Source of the DNA: Solirubrobacteraceae bacterium
GTDB lineage: Bacteria; Actinomycetota; Thermoleophilia; Solirubrobacterales; Solirubrobacteraceae
Assembly (NCBI GenBank): GCA_030690545.1
Contig: JAUYGN010000028.1
Location: forward strand, 17,181-81,180
DNA length: 64,000 nt
Direction: 5' to 3'
Part shown: in pieces, positions 26,155 through 37,935 of the stretch
Position numbering within the stretch: position 1 is the first letter of the stretch
Layout of the letters: each line of letters opens with the position of its first letter
Translations under genes and position numbers: made by a program
Notes under the pieces: model-generated
Databases searched by the model: none
Told to the model about the DNA's origin: nothing
The model's input: the letters and a program-made list of their open reading frames with translations, nothing else

Positions 26155-27103
26155 GCAACCCGCGCAGCGTCGTGGCCACGTAGGCGCGATCGAACGTCAC
26201 CTGGCGCCAGGTGAAGCGCACGACGCGCCAGCCGAGCAGCATGAGCCGCTGGTCGCGCCGCCGGTCGTGCTCGAAGGCGCGGCGCGTCGTATGCACGTCG
26301 CGCCCGTCGACCTCGACGACGAGCCGCTGCCCGTGCCAGACGAAGTCGCCCTCCGCGCCGCCGCCGTCCGGGTAGGGGATCCAGGCGTTGACGGCGTCCG
26401 GCGCGACGCCCTCGGCGCGGCCGATCGCGAGGAACAGCTCTTCGAGCTCGTTGCGCGTCAGCGTGCTGCCGGCCCGGTGGTCGGCCAGGACCGCGCGCAG
26501 CAGCGCCGCGCCGCGGCGTCCGTCGGCGCGCTGCAGGACGTCGCCGATCGCGCTCACGTCGAGCACCCGCAGCTCGGCGGCGCGGTCGAGCGCCCGCTCG
26601 ACCTCGCGCTGCGTGGCGTCCTCGGCGATATCGAGCAGCGTCCGCGCGAGCGTCGTGCAGGGGATGCCGTCGACCTCCTCGACGTCGCGCTTGGCGAGCG
26701 TCGCGCCGCAGTGCACGCGAATGCCGTCGGCGCGCCGGTGTCCTGGCGAGCCTGGGGTCGTCACGTCGATCCAGCCGCGGCCGCGCAGGCGCAGCTCGCG
26801 CAGGAACGCCGCCGCGCGATGCGACGCCGCGCTGCCCGGACGACACGCGAGGGTTGCGGCCGCGATGCGGCCCTTGCGGGTCAGCAACGCCGGTGGCACG
26901 AGTGCCACCACGCCCGTATGCACGCGGTGCAGCCGGCCGACGGCGACACGGCTGCGAACAGCGCTCGCCGACAGCCCAAGCTCGACGATCTGCCGCACCG
27001 CGACGACCGCGTGCTGACGCCGGGCGCGGTCGGCGATCCGCTGGTCGAGGGGGTCTTCGCCTGCGCGTCCACCATTTGGACGCTGATTCGAAGACCCCGC
27101 CAT
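26108..27103 (-). CDS. DUF559 (PD-(D/E)XK-like) protein with AbiEi-like N-terminal winged helix
   Basis: 331 residues by the ATG at 27103. N-terminal winged-helix region HAVVAVRQIVELGLSASAVR and VGRLHRVHTGVVAL matches the AbiEi_4 antitoxin-type domain. The central part contains CTTLARTLLDIA, and the C-terminal DUF559 domain has the nuclease-like core EGDFVWHGQRLVVEVDGRDVH with RDQRLMLLGWRVVRFTW. Such proteins are numerous in Thermoleophilia and other actinobacteria; their role (housekeeping, defence or orphan) is not established. Codons 2-18 are made of palindromic repeat copy B, so the real start may lie a little downstream. Convergent overlap with the response regulator gene. Confidence 0.75.
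   Translation of the reverse strand: MAGSSNQRPNGGRAGEDPLDQRIADRARRQHAVVAVRQIVELGLSASAVRSRVAVGRLHRVHTGVVALVPPALLTRKGRIAAATLACRPGSAASHRAAAFLRELRLRGRGWIDVTTPGSPGHRRADGIRVHCGATLAKRDVEEVDGIPCTTLARTLLDIAEDATQREVERALDRAAELRVLDVSAIGDVLQRADGRRGAALLRAVLADHRAGSTLTRNELEELFLAIGRAEGVAPDAVNAWIPYPDGGGAEGDFVWHGQRLVVEVDGRDVHTTRRAFEHDRRRDQRLMLLGWRVVRFTWRQVTFDRAYVATTLRGLLSARREAPGSPPSGA
27050..27098. repeat. 49-nt palindromic repeat, copy B (inverted relative to copy A)
   Basis: Same length as copy A at 17164-17212. Read on the minus strand, 31 of 34 bases match copy A, including TCAGCGTCCAAATGG. The outer 10-bp arms (GGGGTCTTCG / CGAAGACCCC) are perfectly paired with one compensated pair change relative to A; the inner arms are eroded. 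Lies over the annotated N-terminus of the DUF559 gene. Confidence 0.6.
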
Positions 27104-27219
27104 GGCCAGCGATGCTCGCGCCGAGCGTGTGACGGAACAACGCGCGTTCGTGTCAACTCAGGCGTGGAGGTGTGACGAAAGGCCGGCGTCCCACCCGTGG
27201 CGCGGAGGCGTGTCGGACG

Positions 27220-30063
<2,844 letters not shown>

Positions 30064-30309
30064 GCGGCAGATCTCCGGAGGGGCGGGGCGGGGCGGTCGG
30101 GGTGAAGCGATGATCCCAGCACGAGCGGGGAACGAATCCATGAGTGTGGCAGCCCGGGCGCGACGGACGTGGTGAGGACGCGATGAGCGAGTCCGTCTGG
30201 GACTATCCGCGACCGTCGGCGCTCGTGCCGTGCCACGTGCGTCTCGGGAGGCCCTTGCGGACGGTCACTACTCTGTCGGGCGGGAGGCACACGGGTGCAA
30301 GGGGCAGGC

Positions 30310-33300
30310 ATGATCGACCGCCACGGGCCGAGCCTGGTTGGGCGCGAGCGCGAGCTCGCGCAGCTCCACACGGCGCTCGAGGACGCGCTCGCCGGCCGCG
30401 GCGGCCTCGTCCTGCTGACGGGCGAGCCGGGCATCGGCAAGACGGCGCTCGCGCGCGAGTTCGTCGAGCACGCGGCGGCGCGTGACGCGGCCTGGGCGTG
30501 GGGCACGTGCTGGGACGGCGGCGGCGCACCTGCCTACTGGCCGTGGGTGCAGATCGGACGCACCGTCGGCCGGCGCGTCGACCTCGCGCTGCTGCGCGAC
30601 GCGCTCGGCGCGGCCGCGCCATGGATCGCCGGCCTGCTGCCCGAGCTGGGCGACGCGCTCGGCCCGCCCGCACAGCCGTCGGAGCTTGACTCCGACCAGG
30701 CGCGCTTCCGGCTGTTCGACGCGCTCGCGACGCTGCTTGCCGCCGCCGCCGAGCAGCGCCCGCTCGTCGTCGTCCTCGACGACATGCACTGGGCCGACGC
30801 CTCGTCGCTGCTGGCGCTGGAGTTCGTCGCGCGGGCGCTGCCCGACGCCCCGCTGCTCGTGATCGCCGCCTACCGGCATGCCGAGGCACACGCGCGCCCG
30901 GAGCTCGCGTCGGCGCTCGGCGGCCTGGCGAGAGCGGCCACGCGGCTGCCGCTGGAGGGACTCGATCGCGACGACGTCGGCCTGCTGGCGGCGGCGCGAG
31001 CGCGTGGCTTGGGCGGCGAGGAGCCGGAGGCGATCGCACCGCAGCTCGTCGCCGCCGTGCACCGGGCGACCGGCGGGAACCCGTTCTTCGTCGACGAGAT
31101 CGTGCAGCTGCTGGCACGGCAGGGGCGCCTGAGCGACGGCGCCGCCGCGGATCGCACGCTGCCGCTGCCCGACGGCGTGCGCGACGCGATTCGCCGCCGC
31201 CTCGCTCCACTGGAGCCGTCGGTGCTCGACGCGCTCTGCGCGGCCGCCGTGATCGGTGGCGAGTTTCGCCTCGGGACGCTCGCCGGCGTGCTCGACGAGC
31301 CGCCGGCGACGGTGCTGGGCTGGCTGGAGCTGCCCCTGCGCAGCGGGATCCTCAGCGCGGCGCGCGATCCCGGCAGCTTCACCTTCGCCCACGCGCTCGT
31401 CCGTCACACGCTGCTGGAGGGCCTCGCCACGACCCGTCGCGCGCAGCTGCACCGGGCCGTCGCCGAGACGCTCGAGCAGATCCACGGCGACGATCTCGAG
31501 CCGCACCTGTCGCAGATCGCCCACCACTACCTGCAGTCCGCGACCACGGGCACCGCCGAGCAGGCGGTGCGGTACGCCGCCCGCGCGGCACAGCGCGCGG
31601 TCGGCCAGTTCGCCTACGAGGAGGCGATGCGGCTGTACGAGCGCGCGATCGACGTCGCCGCTGCGCTGCCCGCCGACGAGCCGCGCACCTGGCAGCTGTG
31701 GCAGGGGCTGGGCGAGGCGCGCATGCGTGCCGGCGAGATCGACGGCGCGCTGAGCGCGCTGCGCGCCGCGGGCGAGTACGCCCGTCGTCTCGACGATCCC
31801 GAGCGTCTCGCGCAGACCGCGCTGGCCAGCACGCTTGGCGCGTTCTCGCCCGGGCTCGTCGAGCCCGAGCTCGTGACGACGATCGAGGAGGCGCTTGGTC
31901 GCCTCGACGCGATGACGCCCGGCGAACCGCTGCGGCAGGCGACCGTCGACGGGCTGCGCTGCCGCCTGCGCGTACAGCTCGCCCTTGCCCTGTACTGGTC
32001 GCCGCAGCGCGAGCGCCGCGAGCAGCTCGTCGACGAGGCGCTGGAGCTCGCGCGCGCGATCTACACCGGCGAGGCGGCGCGCGACTCGCAGGCCCATCGC
32101 ACGCTGGCCGACCGCACGCTGGCCTTCGCGCTCGCGCAGGGCTTCGTCGCGGTCTGGGGTCCGGACACCGTGACGCGCGGGCTGCCGATCTCGCTCGAAG
32201 CGCTCGAGCTGTGCGAGCGCTCCAACGACGCGGAGCTGGGCATGCAGGTGCGCCTGTGGCGCATCAGCCTGCTGCTCGAGCTCGACGACCCGGTGCGCGC
32301 CGACGACGAGATCGAGGCCTTCGGGGCGGCCGCCCGCCGGCTCGGCCAGCCGCGCATGCTCGTCCATGACCCGCTACACCGCGCGATGGCCGCCCAGCTG
32401 CGCGGCGACTTCGCCGCGGCCGAGCGCTACACCGCCGAGGCGGTCGACCGCTCGCGCGGGATCCCGGGATCGATCGCGCCGATCATCGCCGACGCGCAGA
32501 CCTTTCTCGTGCGCCGCACGCAGGGTCGTCATCTTGACCTCGAGCCGCTCGTGCGCCGCAACGCCGATCGCCTGCCCGCGATGCGGCGCTGGCGCTGTGG
32601 TCTCGCGCTCGTGCTCGCCGAGCTCGGACGCGAGGACGAGGCGCGCCGTGAGCTCGAGCGGCTCGCGGCCGCCGACTTCGCCGACATCCCGCGCGACGCG
32701 CTCTGGCTCGTCGCGATGTCCCTGCTCGCAGAGCTGTGCACGGTGCTCGGCGACGTTCCGCGGGCGCGGCGCCTCTACGAGCTGCTGGCGCCGTACGAGG
32801 GCCGCAACGTCGTGTCGATGGGGGCGGCCTACCTGGGTCCCGTCGCCCGCTATCTCGGTCAGCTGGCGATGACGACCGGGGAGGACGAGCGGGCGCTCGG
32901 CCATCTCGAGACCGCGCGCTCGGCGGCCGAGCGGATGGGCGCGCGCCCGACGGTCGTGCTGACGGCGCTCGACGCGGCCGAGGTGCTCGCGCGCCGCGCC
33001 GCGCCCGGCGATGCGCGGCGCGGGCGGGAGCTCGTGCACGGCGTCGCGCAGGACGCCGTGCGGATGCGAATGGACGGCGCGGCGAAGCGGGCCGACGCGC
33101 TGCTCGCGCGTCTCGAGGAGGCGACGTCCCCCGGTCGCCTGCACGCGCCGCGAGCCGAGCTGCGCCGCGAGCAGGATGTCTGGCTGCTGGACTACGACGG
33201 GCGCAGCCTGTGCCTGCAGGACGCCAAGGGCCTGCACCACCTCGCGACGCTGCTCGAGCGTCCCGGCGACGCGATCTCCGCCGTCGCGCTGGCGAACGCC

Positions 33301-33660
33301 GTCGCCGGCGGGCAAGGTGACCGGACCGCCGCGACGCTCGCCCGGCATCGCGCGCGCGCCGGGGACCTGCGCGAGGAGCTTGCGGAGGCGCAGGCGTTCA
33401 ACGACCCCGAGCGCATCTCGCGCGTGCGCGAGCAGCTCGAGGAGCTCGCCGTCGACGTTGCCGCGCTGGACGGCGCGACGAGCGCCGCCGGCGAGCGGGC
33501 GCGCGTCAACGTCACGCGGGCGCTCAAGGCGGCGGTGCGGCGGATCGCCGAGCACGAGCCGGAGCTCGGCCACCTGCTGCGCGGCGCGGTCCGCACGGGC
33601 GCGTCATGCGCCTATGAGCCGGATCCCGGTGTGACGCTGCGCTGGGAGGTTTCCCGCTAG
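30310..33660 (+). CDS. Large STAND-type AAA ATPase with TPR-like repeats and actinobacterial C-terminal domain (first copy)
   Basis: 1,116 residues from ATG 30310, preceded by AAGGGG; an upstream GTG at 30295 is possible. N-terminal ATPase: LVGREREL, Walker A LLTGEPGIGKTALA, Walker B LVVVLDDMHWAD, sensor region ATGGNPFFVDEIVQLLA. A winged-helix-like section follows, then ~500 residues of helical repeats. The last ~170 residues form a separate module: VWLLDYDGRSLCLQDAKGLHHL, a helical hairpin, ERARVNVTRALKAAVRRI and a final CAYEPDP...RWEV. Same layout as its neighbour, so they arose by duplication. STAND ATPases are signal-dependent switches; here the C-terminal module probably binds DNA or a partner. 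No cyclase domain is fused, though one is encoded downstream. Confidence 0.75.
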   Translation: MIDRHGPSLVGRERELAQLHTALEDALAGRGGLVLLTGEPGIGKTALAREFVEHAAARDAAWAWGTCWDGGGAPAYWPWVQIGRTVGRRVDLALLRDALGAAAPWIAGLLPELGDALGPPAQPSELDSDQARFRLFDALATLLAAAAEQRPLVVVLDDMHWADASSLLALEFVARALPDAPLLVIAAYRHAEAHARPELASALGGLARAATRLPLEGLDRDDVGLLAAARARGLGGEEPEAIAPQLVAAVHRATGGNPFFVDEIVQLLARQGRLSDGAAADRTLPLPDGVRDAIRRRLAPLEPSVLDALCAAAVIGGEFRLGTLAGVLDEPPATVLGWLELPLRSGILSAARDPGSFTFAHALVRHTLLEGLATTRRAQLHRAVAETLEQIHGDDLEPHLSQIAHHYLQSATTGTAEQAVRYAARAAQRAVGQFAYEEAMRLYERAIDVAAALPADEPRTWQLWQGLGEARMRAGEIDGALSALRAAGEYARRLDDPERLAQTALASTLGAFSPGLVEPELVTTIEEALGRLDAMTPGEPLRQATVDGLRCRLRVQLALALYWSPQRERREQLVDEALELARAIYTGEAARDSQAHRTLADRTLAFALAQGFVAVWGPDTVTRGLPISLEALELCERSNDAELGMQVRLWRISLLLELDDPVRADDEIEAFGAAARRLGQPRMLVHDPLHRAMAAQLRGDFAAAERYTAEAVDRSRGIPGSIAPIIADAQTFLVRRTQGRHLDLEPLVRRNADRLPAMRRWRCGLALVLAELGREDEARRELERLAAADFADIPRDALWLVAMSLLAELCTVLGDVPRARRLYELLAPYEGRNVVSMGAAYLGPVARYLGQLAMTTGEDERALGHLETARSAAERMGARPTVVLTALDAAEVLARRAAPGDARRGRELVHGVAQDAVRMRMDGAAKRADALLARLEEATSPGRLHAPRAELRREQDVWLLDYDGRSLCLQDAKGLHHLATLLERPGDAISAVALANAVAGGQGDRTAATLARHRARAGDLREELAEAQAFNDPERISRVREQLEELAVDVAALDGATSAAGERARVNVTRALKAAVRRIAEHEPELGHLLRGAVRTGASCAYEPDPGVTLRWEVSR

Positions 33661-33741
33661 CCGGATCCGCGCACGTGCGGATCGCGACCAATCGGTAAGG
33701 TCAGGCCTCCTATCGGGGGAGCGCTGTCCAATCCAACGGTG

Positions 33742-36700
33742 ATGACTGACCAACGGTCGTCAGGCGAAGGTCCGCTGGTCGGACGCGTCCGCGAGCTTCG
33801 CGAGCTGTGCGACGCGTTCGACGATGCCTGCCGCGGGCGCGGCGGCGTGCACCTCGTGCTGGGCGATCCGGGCGTCGGCAAGACGCGGCTGGCGGGCGCC
33901 CTGGCGGAGTATGCCGCGAGCAATGGGGCGCGCGTGATCTGGACGCGTGGCTGGGGGCGCGCCGCGCCGGCGTACTGGCCCTGGGTGGAGGTCGTACGCG
34001 GCCTCGCGCAGGAGCTCGACGGCGAGACGCTGCGCCGCGAGCTCGGTGCGGCCGCCGACGAGCTGCTGCGGCTGGCCCCGGAGATCGCCGAGCGGCTGCC
34101 GGCCGCCAGGCTCCCGGGGCCCAATCACGACGACCCCGACATTGCGCGCTTCGCGCTCTTCGACGCGCTCGTCGCGCTGCTGCGCGCGCGCAGCGCGAGC
34201 GGCCCGGTCGTGATCCTGATCGACGACCTGCAGGCCGTCGACGAGGGCTCGCTCGTCGCGCTGGACTTCGTCTCGCGGATGCTGCGCGACGCGGCCGTGC
34301 TGCTCGTCGTGACGATGCACCAGCGCGTGCCCGAACGCACCTGGGAGGCCCAGCTGGCGCTGCAGAACATCGTCCGCGCCGGGCGCCGCCTCGTGCTCGG
34401 CGGACTCGCGCGCGAGGACGTCGGGAGGCTGATCGAGCAGACCAGCGGCGTTGCGCCAGCGCGCGCACTCGTCGACGCTGTCCATGGCGTCACCGAGGGC
34501 AACCCGTTCTTCGCGCGCGAGGTGCTCGCGTTGCTGCTCGCCGACGGACGGCTGGAGGACCCGCCCGACCGGCTGCCGTTGCCCGACGGCGTGCGCGAGA
34601 CGATCCGCCGGCGTCTGGAGCCGCTGGTCGAGGCGCATCTCCAGACACTCGAGCTGGCCGCGATCGTCGGACGCTCGTTCGACCTCGCCACGCTCGAGCA
34701 CGCGTCGCCGCTGGCGCGCGACGGCGTCCTGGCCGCGCTGGACGCCGCCGCCGCGCTGGGTCTGGTCGTGGCCGAACCGGGGACGATCGGCCAGTACCGC
34801 TTCGGCCACGGACTGATCGGCGACACGCTTGTCGCCGGGATGACGGCCGCCGCCCGCATGGGCACCCATCGGGTCGTCGGCGAAGCGCTCGAGCACGTCT
34901 ACCGCGGTGCGATCGACGCGCACCTGCCCGAGCTCGCCCATCAGTTCCTGTCGGCGTCGATGCGCGGCGACATCGGCAAGGCCGTCGACTATGCCGAGCG
35001 CGCCGCCCAGCGCGCGCTCGACACGCTCGCCTTCGAGCAGGCCGCCGAGCTGTTCAGCCGCGCCCTCGAGGCCCACGAGCGGATGGACCCCGACGTGCAG
35101 CGCCGCGCCGGTCTGCTGCTCGGGCTCGGCACGGCACAGTCGCGGGCGGGCCGTCCGGCGGCTCGTGCGACGTTCGAGCTGGCGGTCGCCGCCGCCCGCG
35201 CGATCGCCGCCGACGAGATCTTCGCTCGTGCCGCGCTGGGCTTCGCCCCGTTCGCGCTGACGGCGGGACACGTCGACGATGCCCATGTCGCCCTGCTCGT
35301 CGAGGCGCTCGAGCGGATCGGCGACAGCGACGATCTCATGCGCGTGCGTCTGCTCGGCTCGCTGGCGGTCGCGCTGTACTGGTCGGACGCTGCCGAGCGT
35401 CGTGCGAAGCTCGCGGCCGAGGCGTTGCGGATCGCGCGGCGGTCGGGCGACGCCACGACGCTGGCGATCGCGCTGAGCTCGGCGCAGCTGGCGACCTGCG
35501 GGCCGGACGCCACCGAGCGTGGCCGCGAGTGGTTGCGCGAGCTGTTCGAGCTCAGCGACGCCGCCGGCGAGACGCTGATGTCGCTGGCCGCGCGCAGCCG
35601 TCACATCGACGTGCTGCTCGAGCTCGACGACATCGCCGGTGCGGACATGGCGATCGAGACGCTCGAGCGCCTCGCGCGCGAGGCGCGCGACCCGCGCGCT
35701 GCCGCGTTCGTCCCGCTGCACCGGGCTCGCCGTGCCGCGCTGCAGGCGCGGTTCGCGGAAGCTCAGCGCCTGATGGACGACGTCGCGCCGCTCGCCGGCG
35801 AGTTGCCGGACTCGACCGTGCCGATCACCGTCCATTCTCAGGGGGTCGTGCTGACCTGGCTGCAGCACGGCCCGCGCGATATCGGCGATATCGCGCGCGT
35901 CTTCGCGGCCAACGCACCGGCGATGCCGTGCTGGCGAGCAGCGCTCGCGGCCGGCCTCGCCGACGCCGGCCGCCACGAGGAGGCCCTGCTGGAGTTCGAC
36001 CGGCTCGCCGCCGACGACTTCGCGGCGCTGCCGCGCGACAACCTCTGGCTCGCCGCGATGGCACTCCTCACCGAGGCGGTCGCCGCGCTGGATCTGCGCG
36101 ATCGGGCACGCGAGCTGCAGGCCAAGCTCGCGCCGTTCGCCGGCCGTAACGTCGTGCTGCCGACGGTCGCCTTCCTCGGTCCGGTCGAGATGTGGCTCGG
36201 CATCCTCGCGCGGGTCGCCGGCTCCGACGCCGAGGCACTCGAGCAGCTCGCCGCGGCCCGCGTTCGCGCGACGCGCGACGGTGCTCGGGCGAGCGCGATG
36301 CGGATCGACGTCGAGGAGGCCGCGGTGCTCGTGCGCGACGGTGGCGCGGTTGCCCACGCGCGTGCCGAGCAGCTGCTGGAGGACGTCGCCGGCAGCTGCG
36401 ACGAGCTCGGCCTCGTCTGGATCGGTCAGCGTGCGCTGGCGTTGCGCGAGGAGCTGACCGCCGTCGCCGGACCGGGCCTGCCGAGCCGCACGCCGGCCCC
36501 GGCCGCCCCGGCCAGCCCGGCGGACGAGGCCACGCTGTGCCGGGTCGGTGACGTCTGGACGATCACCTGCCGCGGGCGCACGACGCACCTCAAGGACGGC
36601 CGCGGCGTGCGCCTGCTCGCGCTGCTGCTCGAGCGCCCGGGCAGCGAGGTCTATAGCCTCGATCTCGTCGCGGCGGTCGACGGCGCGGCACCGGTCGGCC

Positions 36701-37131
36701 CCGTCGTCGAGCGTTCCGGTGGGCAGGAGACGGCTGGTCGCTTCGGCGTCCAGGGCGGTGCCGGGCCTGCGCTCGACACGAAGGCCAAGGAGGAGTACCG
36801 CGGCCGCATCGCCGCGCTGGAGCGCCAGCTCGCCAAGGCCGAGTCGCGTCGTGACGAGGAGCGGGCCCGGCGGGCTCGCGCCGAGCTCGAGTTCGTGGGT
36901 CGCGAGCTGTCCAACGCGGTCGGGATCGGCGGCCGCGACCGGCAGACGGGATCACACGCCGAACGCGCGCGCATCAACGTCACGCGCGCGCTCCGCTCGA
37001 CGCTCAAGCGGATCGCCGGCTACGACGCACGGCTCGGGGCCGAGCTCGACCAAGGCGTGCGGACCGGGACCTTCTGCGTCTACGAGCCCGATCCGCTGCG
37101 CCCGTTGCGCTGGACCGTCACGCGGCCCTGA
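33742..37131 (+). CDS. Large STAND-type AAA ATPase (second copy)
   Basis: 1,129 residues from ATG 33742 (GTG at 33739 precedes it). Parallel to the upstream protein: LVGRVRELREL, Walker A LVLGDPGVGKTRLAG, Walker B VVILIDDLQAVDE, GVTEGNPFFAREVLALLLADG. A long helical repeat region follows, then a C-terminal module VWTITCRGRTTHLKDGRGVRL that is longer than in copy one. It contains a charged coiled coil (about 1015-1065), an ELSNAVGIGGRDRQTGSHAE loop, ERARINVTRALRSTLKRIAG and CVYEPDP. This C-terminal module recurs in many actinobacterial regulatory ATPases. Sits 81 nt after copy one and 83 nt before the cyclase gene, so all three may form one operon. Confidence 0.75.
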   Translation: MTDQRSSGEGPLVGRVRELRELCDAFDDACRGRGGVHLVLGDPGVGKTRLAGALAEYAASNGARVIWTRGWGRAAPAYWPWVEVVRGLAQELDGETLRRELGAAADELLRLAPEIAERLPAARLPGPNHDDPDIARFALFDALVALLRARSASGPVVILIDDLQAVDEGSLVALDFVSRMLRDAAVLLVVTMHQRVPERTWEAQLALQNIVRAGRRLVLGGLAREDVGRLIEQTSGVAPARALVDAVHGVTEGNPFFAREVLALLLADGRLEDPPDRLPLPDGVRETIRRRLEPLVEAHLQTLELAAIVGRSFDLATLEHASPLARDGVLAALDAAAALGLVVAEPGTIGQYRFGHGLIGDTLVAGMTAAARMGTHRVVGEALEHVYRGAIDAHLPELAHQFLSASMRGDIGKAVDYAERAAQRALDTLAFEQAAELFSRALEAHERMDPDVQRRAGLLLGLGTAQSRAGRPAARATFELAVAAARAIAADEIFARAALGFAPFALTAGHVDDAHVALLVEALERIGDSDDLMRVRLLGSLAVALYWSDAAERRAKLAAEALRIARRSGDATTLAIALSSAQLATCGPDATERGREWLRELFELSDAAGETLMSLAARSRHIDVLLELDDIAGADMAIETLERLAREARDPRAAAFVPLHRARRAALQARFAEAQRLMDDVAPLAGELPDSTVPITVHSQGVVLTWLQHGPRDIGDIARVFAANAPAMPCWRAALAAGLADAGRHEEALLEFDRLAADDFAALPRDNLWLAAMALLTEAVAALDLRDRARELQAKLAPFAGRNVVLPTVAFLGPVEMWLGILARVAGSDAEALEQLAAARVRATRDGARASAMRIDVEEAAVLVRDGGAVAHARAEQLLEDVAGSCDELGLVWIGQRALALREELTAVAGPGLPSRTPAPAAPASPADEATLCRVGDVWTITCRGRTTHLKDGRGVRLLALLLERPGSEVYSLDLVAAVDGAAPVGPVVERSGGQETAGRFGVQGGAGPALDTKAKEEYRGRIAALERQLAKAESRRDEERARRARAELEFVGRELSNAVGIGGRDRQTGSHAERARINVTRALRSTLKRIAGYDARLGAELDQGVRTGTFCVYEPDPLRPLRWTVTRP

Positions 37132-37214
37132 CGCACATCGTTCGGCGATGCCGAACGGGCGGCCGGCGCACCGGCTGCACGTCGTTCATGCCAGCCTCAC
37201 GCCCAAGGAGGCAG

Positions 37215-37709
37215 ATGGACGCCAAGCGTGAGCACACCTTCCTCTTCGCCGACCTCGTCGGCTTCACGGCCTTCACCGAGCGCGTCGGCGACGATGCCGC
37301 GGCGGACGTGGCCGTCGCGTTTCAGGCCAAGGCCGGACTGATGGCGGCACGCTACGGCTGCGACGTCGTCAAGAACCTCGGCGACGCCGTCATGATCCAC
37401 AGCGACGACGCCGCGCTGCTCGTCGCGCTGGCGCTGCGACTGCGGCGCGAGCTCGAGGACGAGGTCTGGTGCCCGTCACTGCGGATCGGCGTGCACTCCG
37501 GCAGCGCCGTGCGGCGTGGCGCCGACTGGTACGGCGCGACCGTCAACGTCGCCGCGCGCGTCGCCGATGCTGCCGGCTCCGGCGAGATCCTGCTGAGCCT
37601 GCGCACGCGCGAGCTGATCTCCCGGGCGGGGGTCAGGATCGCCGAACGCGGCGCGCGGAGCTTCAAGAACGTGACTGCATCGCACGCGGTCTTCGCGGCG
37701 GCGGCCTGA
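37215..37709 (+). CDS. Stand-alone class III adenylate/guanylate cyclase domain
   Basis: 164 residues from ATG 37215, which has a textbook AAGGAGG site four bases upstream; the in-frame ATG at 37188 is upstream of that site. The protein is only the catalytic domain: metal Asp13 (LFADLVGFTAF) and Asp57 (KNLGDAVMI), purine-specifying Lys53 and Asp104 (RRGADWYGATVNVAAR), transition-state Asn111 and Arg115. The Lys/Asp pair predicts ATP as substrate, giving cAMP. No membrane or sensor region. Directly downstream of the two STAND ATPases; in many actinobacteria the cyclase, ATPase and TPR parts are one polypeptide, so this looks like a split version. Confidence 0.85.
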   Translation: MDAKREHTFLFADLVGFTAFTERVGDDAAADVAVAFQAKAGLMAARYGCDVVKNLGDAVMIHSDDAALLVALALRLRRELEDEVWCPSLRIGVHSGSAVRRGADWYGATVNVAARVADAAGSGEILLSLRTRELISRAGVRIAERGARSFKNVTASHAVFAAAA

Positions 37710-37730
37710 CGGGAGTGGCCCCGAACGCAG

Positions 37731-37759
37731 AAAGGGCGCCACGGGGAAGAGGCGCCCTT
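37731..37759 (+). terminator. Terminator hairpin after the cyclase gene
   Basis: AAGGGCGCC and GGCGCCCTT form a perfect 9-bp stem around a 10-nt loop, starting 22 nt after the cyclase stop; TTC follows. Strong stem with no long U-tract. Confidence 0.6.
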
Positions 37760-37776
37760 CCTGCTTGGCGGTGCGT

Positions 37777-37808
37777 GAGGCTCCGCCAATCGATCTGTCT
37801 GGAGCCTC
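37777..37808. terminator. Second hairpin between the convergent cyclase and ferritin-like genes
   Basis: GAGGCTCC and GGAGCCTC, 8-bp perfect stem, 16-nt loop. With the hairpin at 37731 it brackets a 226-bp intergenic gap whose right half is AT-rich for this genome. It probably serves the ferritin-like gene on the minus strand. Confidence 0.4.
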
Positions 37809-37935
37809 AGCTGATTCGGGTCGGCCTATCCGTGCCTATCGTCACGACATCGGCGTTAGGGCCGAACGAACGGTGTTCAATCGCAATGAACAGATGAGTG
37901 TTTACGCGCCTACTAGGCCGTTCTCGACTGCTGGG

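Noticed and set aside
27104..27219. AACGCGCGTT dyad as an operator or terminator near the aconitase 3' end
   Set aside because: 10-bp alternating GC palindromes of this kind are expected by chance in such GC-rich DNA; no supporting context.
33760..36588. 942-codon open frame on the minus strand
   Set aside because: Antisense shadow of the second STAND ATPase gene; no motifs.
37188..37214. Earlier ATG for the cyclase gene
   Set aside because: The AAGGAGG ribosome site lies between this ATG and the one at 37215, and the added residues are not part of the cyclase domain.
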